Below are positions 12,461 to 25,414 of a DNA stretch of 64,000 nt, in pieces. The position numbers and the translations under genes are program-made. The notes under the pieces are model-generated. The model was given only the letters and a program-made list of their open reading frames with translations, made no database searches and was not told the DNA's origin. Each line of letters opens with the position of its first letter. Position 1 is the stretch's first letter. The stretch is taken from the NCBI GenBank assembly GCA_029204225.1, contig CM055095.1:39674141-39738140 (forward strand). Reading direction: 5' to 3'. The stretch comes from Diphasiastrum complanatum (taxonomy: Eukaryota; Streptophyta; Lycopodiopsida; Lycopodiales; Lycopodiaceae).

Positions 12461-12887
12461 ACCTTACATCAGACAAGAATATATTTGCATTCAAATATTT
12501 CATAGTATTTATATTCTCAGTACTTTGAAGCATGCCACTAGTTTAGTACTTTTTATTATGACGACTTTGTATGACTTGGACATTCTCGTTGACTTGGCAT
12601 CATTACAGAACAGAGGAGTCAAAGGATCATCAATATCTGATGAGGACCATCTACATTATAGGATTGAAAGAAAGAAGAATTTGGATCTGTGGACATATGG
12701 GTCTTTGTATCCTGAAGATCCTAGTACCCTAGAACATCCTGTCTTCTCAATAACTCAGCTAGTTGTTTGGATCTGCAATGGGCATAATGGTTTATTAGGA
12801 TATTGTGAAAGATTGAAAAATTATGCAAATACATTTTTAATGCAGAGGATTTAGTTTTTGGAGAGTCACATCAGATCTATGTCTCCT

Positions 12888-12994
<107 letters not shown>

Positions 12995-13690
12995 ATTGAA
13001 AAAAGATATTTCAGACATTAGAATTGAATCTGAACAAATGCATGTAATATTGCATTCTATTCGTTCTGAGAATTTAGATATGGAAATATTAAATAAGATA
13101 GCAAATAGCAAGAAAGGAAGGCGACAATCTTGCAAGGATATTCAGAATCTCTCGAGAGGAGCATACCGAAACAAAAGGATTCGTGGATTTAAGTAGATAT
13201 TTGGTAATTTATCTCAGATGCTTAATTGAATATGCTTATGTAAGTTTGTTTTCTAATATGTTTTCTCTCAATGCAGATCTGCATTGATTGCAAATCAAAA
13301 TATCAGAGATAATGATTCAATCGGTAAGACATTGAGTTGTATATTAACAGGTAAATCAACTGAATCTATATTGATGAATAATAAAAGTTCACATATAAAG
13401 TCTAAAATTGCAGAGGGCTTGATGATGGACATACAAAAATTCTTAGATAAAGCTATAATGCAAGGTGCTTGTGATTTTGCCGGGATAAGTAGGGAAGCAT
13501 ATGATACAATTTTTAAACTTATCAGAGAAGCATTTAAGCAAGTTTGTATTAAAAAGGTTCCTCTTCCAAGGTCATTTCATTTGAAGCATGAGAGAAGTAG
13601 CTTAAATACAGAAATGCATAAGATTATAAGCACTCCATTTCATATTGAAGAGACATATCAAAAGGGGATTTTATTACTACTTAAAAAACA

Positions 13691-13868
13691 AAACTAATTC
13701 TTGAGGGCTTGGGTTTTTTGTAATGGAAATGGAAGATTCCGGAGAATGGGAAAAAGAGGAGGTGAGGGAGAGGAAGCAAAAAAGAGTGGAGAGAAGAGTG
13801 AAGAAAAGAGAATTTGAAAGGCAGCTATGTGGTGAGCAACGTTGGCGCTCCCCGGCGACGGCGCCAAT
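13691..13868 (-). mobile_element. Ty3-type primer-binding site and leader fragment
   Basis: On the minus strand, two bases after the LTR end, comes TGGCGCCGTCGCCGGGGA (13849-13866). This is one base from the tRNA-Asp primer site typical of plant Ty3/gypsy elements (TGGCGCCGTTGCCGGGGA, from established knowledge). About 170 bp of CT-rich leader follow, then the element stops abruptly at copy A; no gag or pol remains. Confidence 0.75.
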
Positions 13869-13931
13869 TGTAGTCGTCGATTGTAGTATAGGGGTCCGTT
13901 CACTAGGAGTCGCCCGTGCACACCTGCATAG

Positions 13932-13933
<2 letters not shown>

Positions 13934-14027
<94 letters not shown>
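13934..14027 (+). repeat. (GA)n microsatellite
   Basis: About 94 bp of uninterrupted GA repeat inside the Ty3-type LTR, in the predicted transcribed leader. Confidence 0.97.
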
Positions 14028-14030
<3 letters not shown>

Positions 14031-14095
14031 ACCAAGGATGGTTGGGGCTATGGGGGCTCGAGCACCGAAACCCATAGCTATGCACCAATCAACCT

Positions 14096-14097
<2 letters not shown>

Positions 14098-14168
<71 letters not shown>
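14098..14168 (+). repeat. (GA)n microsatellite
   Basis: About 71 bp of uninterrupted GA repeat, the second tract within the same Ty3-type LTR, about 70 bp from the first. Confidence 0.97.
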
Positions 14169-14170
<2 letters not shown>

Positions 14171-14632
14171 AAAAAGAAGAGAGCTTTATTAAGGAGAATA
14201 GAAGATGTGTACAATGAAAAATGGCCTCCTTATATAGTTGAGGAAGGAGGGCCATCTTGGCTCTCATTGGCCTATTTACAATGGCATCTTAGCCCTTCAA
14301 ACTAAATAAACTTCAATCTATTGGTTCATTAGGAAAAGGGCCAAACTCACATGATTCATGTGAGTTTGAGAGATTCCCTTTTAATTTAGAACCTTATGAA
14401 CTTGACTTTGGGCTTTTTAATTAATTTATTCTAATAAGGCCCAAGGTCCTTTTATTCAAGTTCTATTTATCTGATTTGCGTGGTCTTATACATGCAAGAA
14501 GCCGGTGCCCTCGCACTTATTATCCTAATTGTACAATGTACTGTGGCAGGGCCCACTAGGCAAGGCTTGGCCAACAGTATTTCAAGTGGTGGGACCCACT
14601 TGTTTATTATTGTGCAGGAAATACCCACAACA

Positions 14633-15206
14633 TCAACCCTTGTTTATCATTTGACTAATACTAAGTAGGTTCTTAGTAATTGAAAGTATGAACAAAACAT
14701 CCTTCAAATGAAAATTCCTATTTGTGGAGAGAGAAATAGGAATTGTGCCAATCCCTTTGATTGCACACTCACCATCATTGGCCATGTAGATCACCCTCTT
14801 GTCATCTCCATATGCCAACAAAGATGTGAAATACTCTTTGTGAAAAGTCATGTGTGAGGTTGCTCCACTATCAATCCACCAAGGATCAATATCTCCAACA
14901 TTAACACTAAAACATGGAGGCATCACAAAAGCATCATCATTTTTGTTTTGAACATCAAGACCATCCTCATCTAGAGTTAGATTTCTATGCTTATCACCTT
15001 GATCTCTCTTCTTTTTTAAACAATCACTAGAAAAATGCCCCTTGATACCACAATAGAATCATTTTAACTTTGATCTATCTTTTCTCTTTCCAAAAGTTGA
15101 AGTCTCACCTTGATCTTGCCCTTTAGACCACTTGCTTTTGCCTTTTCACTTGAACTTGCCTTTGATGAACATAGCCTTCTCTCCATCAACTTGAGATGTA
15201 GGAAAT
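14633..15206 (-). pseudogene. Copia element H: end of gag and protease
   Basis: Minus-strand translation gives a degraded zinc knuckle (FYCGIKGHFSSDC; the first Cys is lost next to a stop), a basic KKKRDQGDK stretch, then the aspartic protease active site WWIDSGATSHM and its C-terminal part ending LSISQMINKG, where the Ty3-type LTR cuts in. It aligns block by block with residues ~250-400 of the intact copia at 39197. In element order it continues the gag piece now lying inverted at 15595-15852. Confidence 0.8.
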
Positions 15207-15510
15207 GGACCTTGAGTATCTTATGAAGAATGGAACATGAAGATTGGTGGAGTTACCTAAGGACAAGAAAGCTATTGAATGCAAATGTATCTTCAAGGAC
15301 AAGACAAACCAAGATGGATCTAGCAAGAAGTACAAGGCAAGGTTGGTGGCAAAAGGATATTCTCAATAACATGGTATTGACTATGATGAAACCTTTGCAC
15401 CCGTGGCAAAAATGGTAAGCATTCGGGTATGGGATCTATGGTAATTGGACATTACAAATGCATTTTTGAATGGTGATCTTGAGGAGGAAGTGTACATGGA
15501 GCAACTCGAG
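15207..15510 (+). pseudogene. Copia RT fragment inside an inverted segment
   Basis: The plus strand encodes, with stops, the start of a copia reverse transcriptase: LVELPKDKKAIECKCIFK, DKTNQDGS, KYKARLVAKGYSQ, YDETFAPVAKMVSIRV and ITNAFLNGDLEEEVYME. It is in the opposite orientation to the surrounding copia sequence. Its start continues exactly where the minus-strand RT fragment at 15853-16190 stops (EEWIHAM), showing that the piece was flipped. Most of RT and all of RNase H are deleted before the LTR remnant at 15511. Confidence 0.8.
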
Positions 15511-15594
15511 ATTGGCAAGGTTGGTGATTTGTTGACTTTCTAACCAAAGATCAAATGGATGATTTTGGATCTTAATGATCTAAAATTATTCACA
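15511..15594 (+). mobile_element. 3' end of the nested copia LTR
   Basis: This 84-bp stretch matches the terminal part of the LTR at 17657-18436 read on its minus strand: TTGGCAAGGTTGGTGATTT, CTAACCAAAGATCAA, and an end in ATTCACA. It is followed by AATCT and the gag of element H. At the other LTR the flank is AATAT, so the two flanks look like a 5-bp target duplication with one later change. Confidence 0.8.
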
Positions 15595-15852
15595 AATCTT
15601 TCAATGTTTGGAAAAGAAGGATGAAGATTCTCATGCTTTTGTTTTGAGGGTTAAAGCATTCAATAATGAATTAGCATGCATTGATGAGAGCATTAGGGAG
15701 GCAAAACTTGTTCAAGTTATACTACATGGATTGTTGAATGATCATGCTAATCTTGTTCAAAGTCTTGCTATTCAAAAGATTTTGCCAAGTATTGTGGATT
15801 TGCAAGAGATATTGGTGAATGAAGAGTATAGGCTTCAATCACGAGGAGGTGC
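15595..15852 (+). pseudogene. Copia element H: central gag fragment (inverted)
   Basis: Open frame matching the middle of copia gag: DSHAFVLRVKAFNNELACID, KLVQVILHGLLNDHANLVQS, LQEILVNEEYRLQSRGG. It begins at exactly the gag codon (Gln-Ile-Phe) where the gag fragment at 18437-18770 ends, and its end fits onto 15206. So it belongs to element H and was displaced by the inversion. Confidence 0.8.
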
Positions 15853-16190
15853 ATGGATCCACTCCTCTTTGTTCTTGCTTCATCTACACATGTAGGTTCA
15901 TCAAAAGAGGTTAGGAAAGCATAGTTAGTTCCGGGAAGTAGTTGCTTACCTTTCTCATCATAAGTGAGCCTTGAAGGCATTTGTCTTTCCCTTGATATTC
16001 TCCTTGGCTTTTGTCTTGATGAAGGTCCTTCATCATCACCATCTAAAGTGGGATCCTTTACATCAACATTAATAATGTTAGATCCATCCACATCACCATC
16101 AATAATACTTGAAAATACTTTTGAAATTTTTCCCTCATCAAAAATGACATCTCTACCAACAATCACTTTGTTAGTAGTAGGAATCTAGAT
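15853..16190 (-). pseudogene. Nested copia: integrase tail and RT start
   Basis: Minus-strand frame with VGRDVIFDEGK, an acidic linker, PSRLTYDEKGKQ, NYAFLTSFDEPTCVDEA and EEWIHA. These are the C-terminal integrase tail and the beginning of RT in this copia family. The protease and integrase core that should precede it is deleted: the gag frame jumps straight to the integrase tail near 16190. Confidence 0.82.
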
Positions 16191-17056
16191 CTCCATCATT
16201 ATCAAGCATACATGAAGACATCACAAAGGCATCATCATTTGAGTTTTGAACATCCAAACCATCCTCATCAAGAGTTAGATTACCTTGCTTGTCTCGTTGA
16301 TCTCTCTTCTTCTTGTAGCACTCACTTGCAAAGTGTCCTTTGATGCCACAATAAAAGCACTTGAGCTTTGACCTATCTTTCTTTTTGACATTTGAAGAAG
16401 CCTCCCCTTGATCTTGCCCTTTAAAACGCTTGCTTTTGTTTTTGCTCTTGATGAACATAGCCTCCTCTCCAACTTGAGATGTTGATGAAGATCCACCTCT
16501 TGCTTGAAGCTTATATTCTTCATTGATCAAGATTTCTTGAAGATCCCTCAAACTTGCCAAAGTCCTTTGAATAGCAAGACTTTGTACAATGTTAGCATGA
16601 GCATCTAACAAACCATTAAGAATAACTTGAACAAGCTTTCCTTGCTTTATGCTCTCATCATTGCAAGCCAACTCATCATTCAAAGCTTTTACTTTCAAAA
16701 CAAAAGTATTTGGACTCTCTTCACTCTTTTGCAAACATTGAAAGATTTGTCTTTTTAGAGTCAACACTCTAGATGTAGACTTGGATTCATAGAGCCTCTT
16801 CAAAGCTTCCCAAGCCTCACGTGATGAAGTACACTTACCAACTTCCTTGGGAAGTTCATTGGTAACATTCATCTTAACCCCTCTTGTCATACCTCACTTG
16901 ATCTTGTTATGTTGCTGGCCTCTCCTCCAAACCTACAACAATATCCAAAACATCATTCATCTCAAGAAGTGATTCCATCCTCACTTTCCACAATGAATAG
17001 TTACTTGAGGTAAGCCTATCATTGCCTTCCAACATGAATCCACTTGATGTAGCCAT
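16171..17056 (-). pseudogene. Nested copia gag
   Basis: Start ATG at 17056 (MATSSGFMLEGNDRL), a frame disruption near 16900, then a long frame with the copia gag domain (MNVTNELPKEVGKCTSSREA, RVLTLKRQIF, DELACNDESIKQGKLVQVIL) and an intact CCHC zinc knuckle, CFYCGIKGHFASEC. It packages element RNA in a functional copy. The downstream protease and integrase core are deleted, so the copy is dead. Confidence 0.87.
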
Positions 17057-17656
17057 GTAGCAATGACTTGATCCTTTCTTCCAACCTATTTCAATGCACA
17101 AAGCACTCTTTCGAACAACAAAAAATGTTTTCAAAAAGAAATCACAAAGATATGGAACCTCTCAATTCTCTTCTAGCACTTATATCAAGCAAATCAACAC
17201 ATAGAATAGTAAAATCTTGATCAACCTATGATCTATCCTCAATCTAATGACTCTTGCCACTTACTAAGATTCAAACACACTCAGATGAAGTTTATCAACC
17301 TCACAAATAGAAATCCAATAAAAAATAGGGCTTTGACAAAATCACAAAAAATTGAATATTTCAAATTCTACATGCAATTTTCTAAAAGTTGATATGCAAT
17401 CTTGTAGCCACCACTTAGGCTTTTCTAATGCATAAAAAATCGGCATACTCTAGTAGGGGAAGTGTCAAATCAGAATTGATCAAGTATATAGACCTCATTT
17501 AAGTTTTGATCTACAAAAGATCCAATCTACATATGCACAAAGCTCGATTTTTGAGTTGAAGTCAATCTAGCATGATCTAACATTGATATCTCCTCCAAAT
17601 CCTTGATAGATGTGATTGCTTCCTTGATAAACTGAAACACAAGAGCACTGATACCA
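17057..17656 (-). mobile_element. Nested copia leader and primer site
   Basis: Untranslated leader between LTR and gag. The minus strand begins directly after the LTR with TGGTATCAG, matching the initiator-Met tRNA primer site for nine bases before it diverges. The leader of element H at 18771-19128 is a diverged relative. Confidence 0.75.
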
Positions 17657-18436
<780 letters not shown>

Positions 18437-18770
18437 ATATTTGTCTCCTAAGAGTAAGTACTCTTGATGTAGACTTGGATTCATAAATCTTCTTCAAAGC
18501 TTCCCAAGCCTCACTTGATGAAGTACACTTACCAACTTCTTTGAGAAGTTCATTAGTAACATTCATCTTTATCACATGTAGAGCTTTTGTTTCTCTCTTG
18601 TCATACCTCCCTTGATCTTGTTGTGACATGGGTCTTTCCTCCACACTTACAACAATGTCCATCAAATCATTCATCTCAAGGAGAAACTCCATTCTCACCT
18701 TCCAATTAGAATAATTTGTAGTGGTAAGCCTATCATTGCCTTCCAACATGAATTTACTTGATGTAGCCAT
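18437..18770 (-). pseudogene. Copia element H: N-terminal gag
   Basis: Starts at ATG 18770 with MATSSKFMLEGNDRL and runs through KMNVTNELLKEVGKCTSS to VLTLRRQI, where the nested LTR interrupts it. The frame is open over its 111 codons. The rest of gag is at 15595-15852 (inverted), then 15206-14633. Confidence 0.87.
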
Positions 18771-19128
18771 GTTGCAATGACCTGATCCTTTCTTTCAATC
18801 TGTTCCAATGCACAAAACACTCTTTTGAATGTCAACAAATGAACTCAAGAAGAAATCACAAAGATATGGAACCTTTCAAATCCCTTTCTTGCACCAAACC
18901 TAGCAAATCCAAAACATAGAATGGAAGGTACTTGATCAACAACCTACAATCTCACAAACTTTTTCACTTTCTGTACTTGAAAAACACTCTTAAAAGGTCC
19001 AGCAAACTCAAACATAAGAGATCCAATCAAATTTAGGGTTTTGACAAAAGTACAATAAATTGAATCTTGAAAATTCTATATGCAAATGCTACAAAGTTGA
19101 TATACTATCTTGAAGAATGCAATAAGTG
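18771..19128 (-). mobile_element. Copia element H leader (truncated)
   Basis: Non-coding leader upstream of the H gag, similar to 17057-17400 of the nested element (for example the segments around the CAATGAC and AAAGATATGGAACC motifs). Similarity ends at about 19128, where a different plus-strand copia relic begins, so the LTR of H is missing. Confidence 0.65.
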
Positions 19129-21275
19129 TTGGATTATTCTCCTACAAATCGACTAATCTAGTTTTAATCTTCATCCAATTCATTATCTAGACTTGCAGTT
19201 TTCTTCGTGTTTTTACACAGTCTGCAAAATTACTCAAAAATGGCTAATAGACGGTTATTTGGCCATTTCGAAGACTTTGCATTTTTCGACGTTCCGGGTT
19301 TTCACATTTTTCGCATGACAATTTACGTTCATTTTTGTAGAGTTATAGTTTATGTTCAAATCTGTAGACAGACTGTTTACGACTCCATTTGGAATCAAAG
19401 CCGCCGACTTGCAGTAATTACTAGCAAGCAAATTTTTGGGAAGTCCTAACTGGACGAGTGCCAACACATCATAGCCAACTAGATGTCGCAATTTACAGCC
19501 TAATTTTTTAGTATAAAAATTTGCTCACATTTCTACGTTATCATCATCTTAGATCGTTTTTGAATGATCAAGTATTGAAGTATAAGATCAATTTATCGAC
19601 CTCAAGGGAAAAGACAAAGCCCATGTAGACGACTTGTCCGACTCGTCCGATATATTGAACTTCAAATTTCCTCAGTTGACTATTCCTATCGAAGGCACAA
19701 ACTCGTCTATTCTTGATGAACAACATATCAACAATGAATTCGAAGATGATGATGTTGCAGTTCAGCAACTACAACATGATGAAAATGATCAACTATCCTC
19801 TATCACCCAGAAGATCAACAAGAGTTAGCAGACCACCTATCAGGTATATCGACGAGTCTACAACCTACCTTGTTCAAGCGCCGATGACTATCAAAGAGGC
19901 ACTCGGTCAGCCCAATTTCGATCTCTAGAAAGAAGCTATGGATAAAGAGTGTTCATATCTTATCAAGAACCAAACATGGACGATTGTCGAATTTTATGTT
20001 AGCAGAAACGTAGTTGATTGCAATTGGATTTTCAAAAGGCAGACGAAAGCATCGACAGAAGAAAAGCTCGACTTGTCGCCAGAGGATTTTTTCAAGTACA
20101 CAACGTCGATTATACTGAGACTTTCAGTCCAGTAGTTAGCATTCTTCTATTCAACTTTTGCTATCATTTGCCGTTGCAACAGATTTGGAAATATATGAAA
20201 TGGATGTACAAATAGCATATCTTAATGGAGTTATCGAAGAGGACATTTACATGGTGCAACCTGAAGGTTACAATATCGAAGGTAAACACAATCATGTGTG
20301 TAAAGTCCATAAGGCACTTTATGTCTTGAAGAAATCTGCTCGAGCATGGTTTCAAAGGATCAATACTTTCCTTATTGATCACGACTACACACCAAGCTCT
20401 TCAGATTCCAATGTTTACTTCAAGAAAGTGAAGCAGTTTTTTATCATTATCACTTTGTATGTTGGATGACACACTTCTTTTCAACAATAGTATCGATCTG
20501 ATAAAAGAGGCTAAGACAATGCTATCTTCCAAATTCAACATGATCGATCTTGGCGAAGCTCATTTCTACCTTGATATTCAAATCCAAAGAAACAGAAATC
20601 GAAAGTTGATTTACAATACTCAGCAGAGGTACATCTACAATATTTCAATCAGATATAATCTTGTTAATTGCAAGTTAGCTCTCTCACCAATGGAACCATG
20701 TCTCAAATTGTCGAAGGGCCAATGTCCCTAAACAATCGAAGAGAAGGAGCAGATGCGTGCGTTATCATTCAGTAATAGGATCTCTTATGTATGCCATGAT
20801 CTATACCAGACCAAACATAGCTTTTGCAATCAGCTTCCTAAGTCATTTTATGACTAACCCTAGTATAACACATTGAAAACCTCTTGTTAGAGTTATGAGA
20901 TATCTTTGAGCGACTATGGACTTTTGCATTTGTTATGGAGCAGTTGACAATGACAAACTCAATTTACTCAGTGGTTACACAGATGCAAGTTGGGTAGGAG
21001 ATGTAGACACTTGTAAATCCACTTCTGGATTTACATTCTTCCTCAACAATGGTCCAATTTCATGGAACAGTTGCAAGCAATCATCGATAGCTCTATCTTC
21101 CATTGAATTAGAGTATATTGCAGTCTCTCAAGCTACAAAGGAAGCAATTTGGTTGAGGAACTTACTCTCAGATATTGGTCCAAATCAATATGCTCCAACG
21201 AATAAATTTTGTAATAATCAAAGTGCCATTGCCTTATCGGCCAATTCTAGCTTTTATTCCAGGAGTAAGCACCAT
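19129..21275 (+). pseudogene. Second-lineage copia pol relic (integrase tail, RT, RNase H)
   Basis: Plus strand with many stops and frameshifts. Recognisable blocks: RRSTRVSRPPIRYIDE and TIKEALG (integrase/RT linker), NVVDCNWIFK, KARLVARGFFQVHNVDY, EMDVQIAYLNGVIEEDIYMV, KALYVLKKSARAWFQRIN, and, broken by a frameshift, TLYV/DDTLLF where the catalytic YVDD lies. Then MIDLGEAHFYLDIQI, and RNase H blocks GYTDASWVGDVDTCKSTSGF and SSIELEYIAVSQATKEAIWL up to SKH. Homology stops at that SKH, exactly where the unidentified element starts. No gag or integrase core is present. Confidence 0.87.
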
Positions 21276-24085
21276 TAGAGGAGTTCCAAGGCCCAAAAGG
21301 GCTGTCTAAAACTCCGACCGAGTTTTTGGTCTGCCCGCACAACTCCAATGACTTGACCTCACTAGTAACATATGTAGTTAACTGGAAGTTGGGTAGCTGC
21401 AATGCGTGGGGTCCATACTTAAAGAGTCTATTTTCTACCATTAACTAACATAACTTCTCATGTAAATGCAGATTGTATTGCACATCAAAGTTTGTTTCCA
21501 TCTACTCATAGCGGTCACATCAAAGGAAAATAGTCTTATAGATCTGAAAATCATGGCAAGAAACTTTTAATAATTTGGATCACAATGAGCGCCAACGTGA
21601 ATCTAAATTTTTGCAATTCAAAAAATATGGAGTGTGTTGGATTAAATGGAGCAGCAAGGTTATTTCAAAAATTTGCAATTCAAAAATTTGCAATTTCAAC
21701 ACACATCTATTGAAAAATATTTTGCTCATAACTGCAAGGCTTTGATTTTGCATTAAAGCAAGAAACATGGAGTGTGTTGGATCAAAAAGAGCGCCAAGGT
21801 CATTTCAAACTTTTCCAGTTTAATTTTTTTTTTTAATTAAGGCGAGTTTTAATAGCTTGCAAGACATATAACAATTTCGTTTTCTACTAGATTAATCTAT
21901 CGATTATTAAGATGTCTAAATATCATCTCCATATTGATCTTCCCACAGAATATGCTCCACTATCGGAAAAAAATCTGAAAGGATCCACCTTACCAGCTCA
22001 CCAAAGGACGGAAGACAGAAAACATTGTGATCTATGGGTTGATGGAAGTTTGTATCCAATCGATCCAAGCTCAATGCAACATCCAAATTTTAGATCAGTC
22101 ACACAACTCATACTATTTTTGTGTGAAGGACACAATGGTGTATTGGGTTATTGTGAAAGATTGAAAAGTTATGGCATTAGTAGTTCAATGAAAAAAATCC
22201 ATTGTTTGGAAAATATGTTGAGTGGTTTGCTTACTGACTACAAAGAAAACGAAACTCTTTTGCTGCAAACAAAAGAAATCTTGAAGATAGATAATTCTGG
22301 TTTGCAAGATATTATATTAAACCTTACCAAGAAACTGACAATATGAAACTAATTGTACAAACATTTCATACCTCATATTGTCAAATAAATGCAGAAGTAG
22401 ACATGTTACGGGAGAAAATACTAAACAATAAGTGAAAAAGAGTTATTTTAAAAAGTATTGATGAGCTTTCATCAAGTGGCGGTCAACGGAAAAAAAGAAT
22501 ATATGCTTTCAAGTAAGATTATGTTTTAATCTATTCATGTGTTTTGTTTCATCTAGCACATCAATGATTATGAATTGTTTTTTTTCTAAATTTTATTTTT
22601 ATTTTGCAGATTAGCTCTAGTCACCAATCAAAATATGAAAGACAAGGACATGATTGGAAAGTCTTTGAGTGCAGTACTTATGTTTAATTCATGAACTCTT
22701 CCACACGTGTGAAACACCTTTTGTAAATGAATGAATGCATGTAGAATGGGCGAGGTCAGCAAGATCATTGATCGAAAATTGATACAAGGAGCATGTGATT
22801 ATTTTGGTATTAGCAGGGATGCATATGACACAATGTTTAAAATTATCAAAGAGGCATTTAGACAAGTACATATAAAAAAATTTCCTATTTCCCGGCCCTT
22901 TCGAATGAAATTAGAGAGGGACGTGTTAAACAGGAGTTTGCAAAACATCATTGGTATTCCTTACCATATCAATGAAATTTATAACTCAAAACATGGCACT
23001 TTGTCATATGATTCCACCAACAATATGTTTGTAGATCTGAATCATTTACTGAGATTTATTGTAAAGTTTTATGGAATTACAAATGAAAGTGTTGAAAAAC
23101 TGATATTAGTCCTCAAGCTAGATGAATCAGAAGTAATAAAGGACAAAAGCTAGAAAGGGTTAATGTTACACTTATGAATGGAGCATTAAGCAATACGATA
23201 AACTCGGAGAGTCTTGATGTTTGTGTGCAGTCCGAAAATAATATTTGGTGGTTAGCAGCTTTCTAGGTTTAGATCTATTTTATTGAGTACTAGCAACTAA
23301 TTCATTTCGAGAATTTATGGTTTTATGTTTTAAGATAATATTGTTTTGTTATTATAGGTCTAAGTTCAATTCTCTTAACATAGTTCATGATTTTGTGTTT
23401 CAAATAGGTTTTTAAAGAAGATCATGACATTCTATTTTGGATTTTTAGTAAAACAAATTATCTAGAGATAATTAAGAATCATATGAGCAACACACCACTC
23501 AAGGTTCCTGGAATAGGTGATTTTAAGTTGGAATGGCATTTGTCTAGAGACTTGAAGTCATTGAAGTGCATGTTCAACATCTCACATGGAGCAAATTCAA
23601 AACATCCATGCCTCTATTGCATGAAAACTACACAAGACATGTCGAAGAGCACGAGAGTTTCAAGAAATATAGAAGATACGACTTGGAAACCAGTACTACC
23701 GATTTTGTTTAAAAATGTTCACATTTGTACACTACATGGAGAGGTTAGAATTATCGAAAAATTGATATACCTTCATATTTGGTTTGCCTGGAATACTAAG
23801 CCAGAGTCATTAGCCAAAAAAGCAATAGCTCGATTGGAGGAAGTTCTATAAAAAATGGGTCTTCATAAAGGACACGTTAAAAAGGAAGAGAAGCTTTCGG
23901 GGAAAACAGACAACATCCCATGCAAACCAAGCATAGGAGGATCCAAAGCTCGTCGTTTCTTATCAAATCATTTCGGAAAACCGACTTGTTGGCTGATTCT
24001 TACGAATCCCCAAGATACTCGGACAGAGCAACTCAAGAGCACCTCTCACCTTAGACCGAGGAGGTCTATGAGAAGACGAGACTAA
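21276..24085 (+). pseudogene. Unidentified intron-containing gene family, copy B
   Basis: Longest copy of the family also seen at 11943. Blocks in order: DLWVDGSLYPIDPSSMQHP and LFLCEGHNGVLGYCERLKSY (about 22020-22180); RKKRIYAFK before a 97-bp GT-AG phase-2 intron (22513-22609); TNQNMKDKDMIGKSLS; QGACDYFGISRDAYDTMFKI (about 22785-22845); then after a probable second intron GIGDFKLEWHLSRDLKSLKC, HGANSKHPCLYCMKT with a CxxC pair (about 23510-23630), and PESLAKKAIARLEEVL to about 23851, with KPSIGGSKARRFLSN after a stop. Stops interrupt the frame near 22347, 22430, 22690 and 23152. The CxxC block faintly resembles uncharacterised transposase-like proteins; that is only an impression. A CACACGTGTG palindrome lies at 22702. 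Confidence 0.6.
22513..22609 (+). other. Conserved GT-AG intron of copy B
   Basis: Donor AA|GTAAGA and acceptor TTTTGCAG|A. Removing it joins ...IYAFK to LALVTNQNM in phase 2, the same position and phase as the intron at 13193-13276 of copy A, where the flanks give ...IRGFK and SALIANQNI. Confidence 0.8.
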
Positions 24086-25153
24086 TGAAGATTGAGAGCC
24101 GAGTATGAGAGCCGAGAAACTAGCTAGGAAAGACATGCACGAATTGTGTATGCCTCATGGTGAATCCCGAAAGATGGAATGACCATGTAGGAACTAGTAT
24201 TTCTAGGCAAATGTAATAAATGCAAGTAGACCCCTCTTAAAGAAAGTAAGGTGAGCCACCTTTTGATGGTGACCTCTAGTGGAGAGCATTATTCCACTTG
24301 TAATTTGTAAAATGTGGAAACCACTAGGATGCCACCTAAGGAGCTCTCTTGCTTATTTAAGAGACTCCCTCTTTGTGAAGAGGAGCTTTTTGTGAATTGT
24401 ATCAACTCCATGCTGAAATGAGAAGAGCCTGCACGAGTTTGGTGCAACCCTTGAGCTCCTTGATCATGCTTGTTTCTTGAGTGATGCATTTATGATCTTG
24501 CCCTTCCCTCCTTTTGTGTGTGGTTGTGGACTGTAGAGTGGATTAGATTTGTGGCTTTTGTAGAGTGGATTAGATTTCATGTTTTCTTGTGGATTAATGT
24601 AGAAACCAACATTCAAATAAACTAAATAGGTTGGATCTCTGGTGTCATTCTTGCATATCTCTGTACAATCCAATTCTTGATGTTCTTGGGATGTCCAAGA
24701 ATCAAAAGGCTGGTTAGTTTCTTGATTCTTGGACTTCTAACATGCTGTAGATTAGTTTTGTTTCTTGTTTTTGTCAAGTTATGCAAGGTAGCTCAGTGTT
24801 AATGTAGTGTAGGCTCTGATTTCAGTCCGTTTTAAGTGTAGGTAGCTGTAGAATCTGTAGAACGTTCATTGGTTTGTATGTTGATCTGTGAATGAGCGTT
24901 CTTGGCTTGCATCCATGTAGAATGTAAGTGCGTTCAAGAGTGACGTCCCTGAGTAGTCCTCTGACAGGCAAGACAAAGAAAATCTATACTATAGAGTTAT
25001 TCAGTCTGTTTCTGCCTAGCCTGGGCATTGTAACACATAAGAAACAGTCAAGTAATGCCCAAACGAGCTTGGTAACAGGCAAGAAATAGATCTGTAAGCA
25101 AGAAGCAGAAAAATAAACAACATGTCCTCTGGAGCAGGGGATCTGTCAACATT
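24086..25153 (+). mobile_element. Possible LTR and leader of the gag-only element
   Basis: This non-coding stretch follows copy B and precedes TCAACATT-TGGCACC (25146-25160), which has the layout of an LTR end plus a primer site, though I cannot match TGGCACCATTTCC to a specific tRNA. A TATA-like TTATTTAAGAG lies near 24352. The left boundary is unknown and no 3' LTR copy is seen after gag, so this is tentative. Confidence 0.3.
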
Positions 25154-25414
25154 TGGCACCATTTCCACTTGAACCCCAGTGCATTCTAAATCTATAACAT
25201 CTGCAATATTGTCCCCGTTCAGATCCCTGCAAACAAACTCCTACTCTTTTCACACATCTGAATTACTACACATTGGACAGAGCCACATCAATGGCTACAT
25301 CATTGACCAAATCCACGGGCTGGTAGACGCGCAAATCTATTGTTACCAAACGCACTAACAGACCTGGATTTCCTTCAACTCCAAGCTCACGCTCCGTCCA
25401 TTCCCAACGCTGAC

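Larger units (their letters stand above)
13869..14632 (-). mobile_element. Ty3/gypsy-type LTR with two (CT)n tracts
   Basis: Read on the minus strand it begins TGTTGTGGG and ends GACTACA directly before the tRNA-Asp primer site, which fixes the 3' end. A TATA box (ACTATATAAGG, around 14232-14242) lies upstream of an AATAAA and two CT tracts (14098-14168 and 13934-14027 on the plus strand). It is inserted into the protease-integrase region of copia element H, whose coding homology stops at 14633. Because the partner LTR and far flank are missing, the target duplication cannot be checked. Confidence 0.75.

Noticed and set aside
19207-19830. Open frames at the start of the second-lineage copia relic (for example MANRRLFGHFEDFAF)
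   Set aside because: No domain recognised; likely leader or decayed sequence of the relic.
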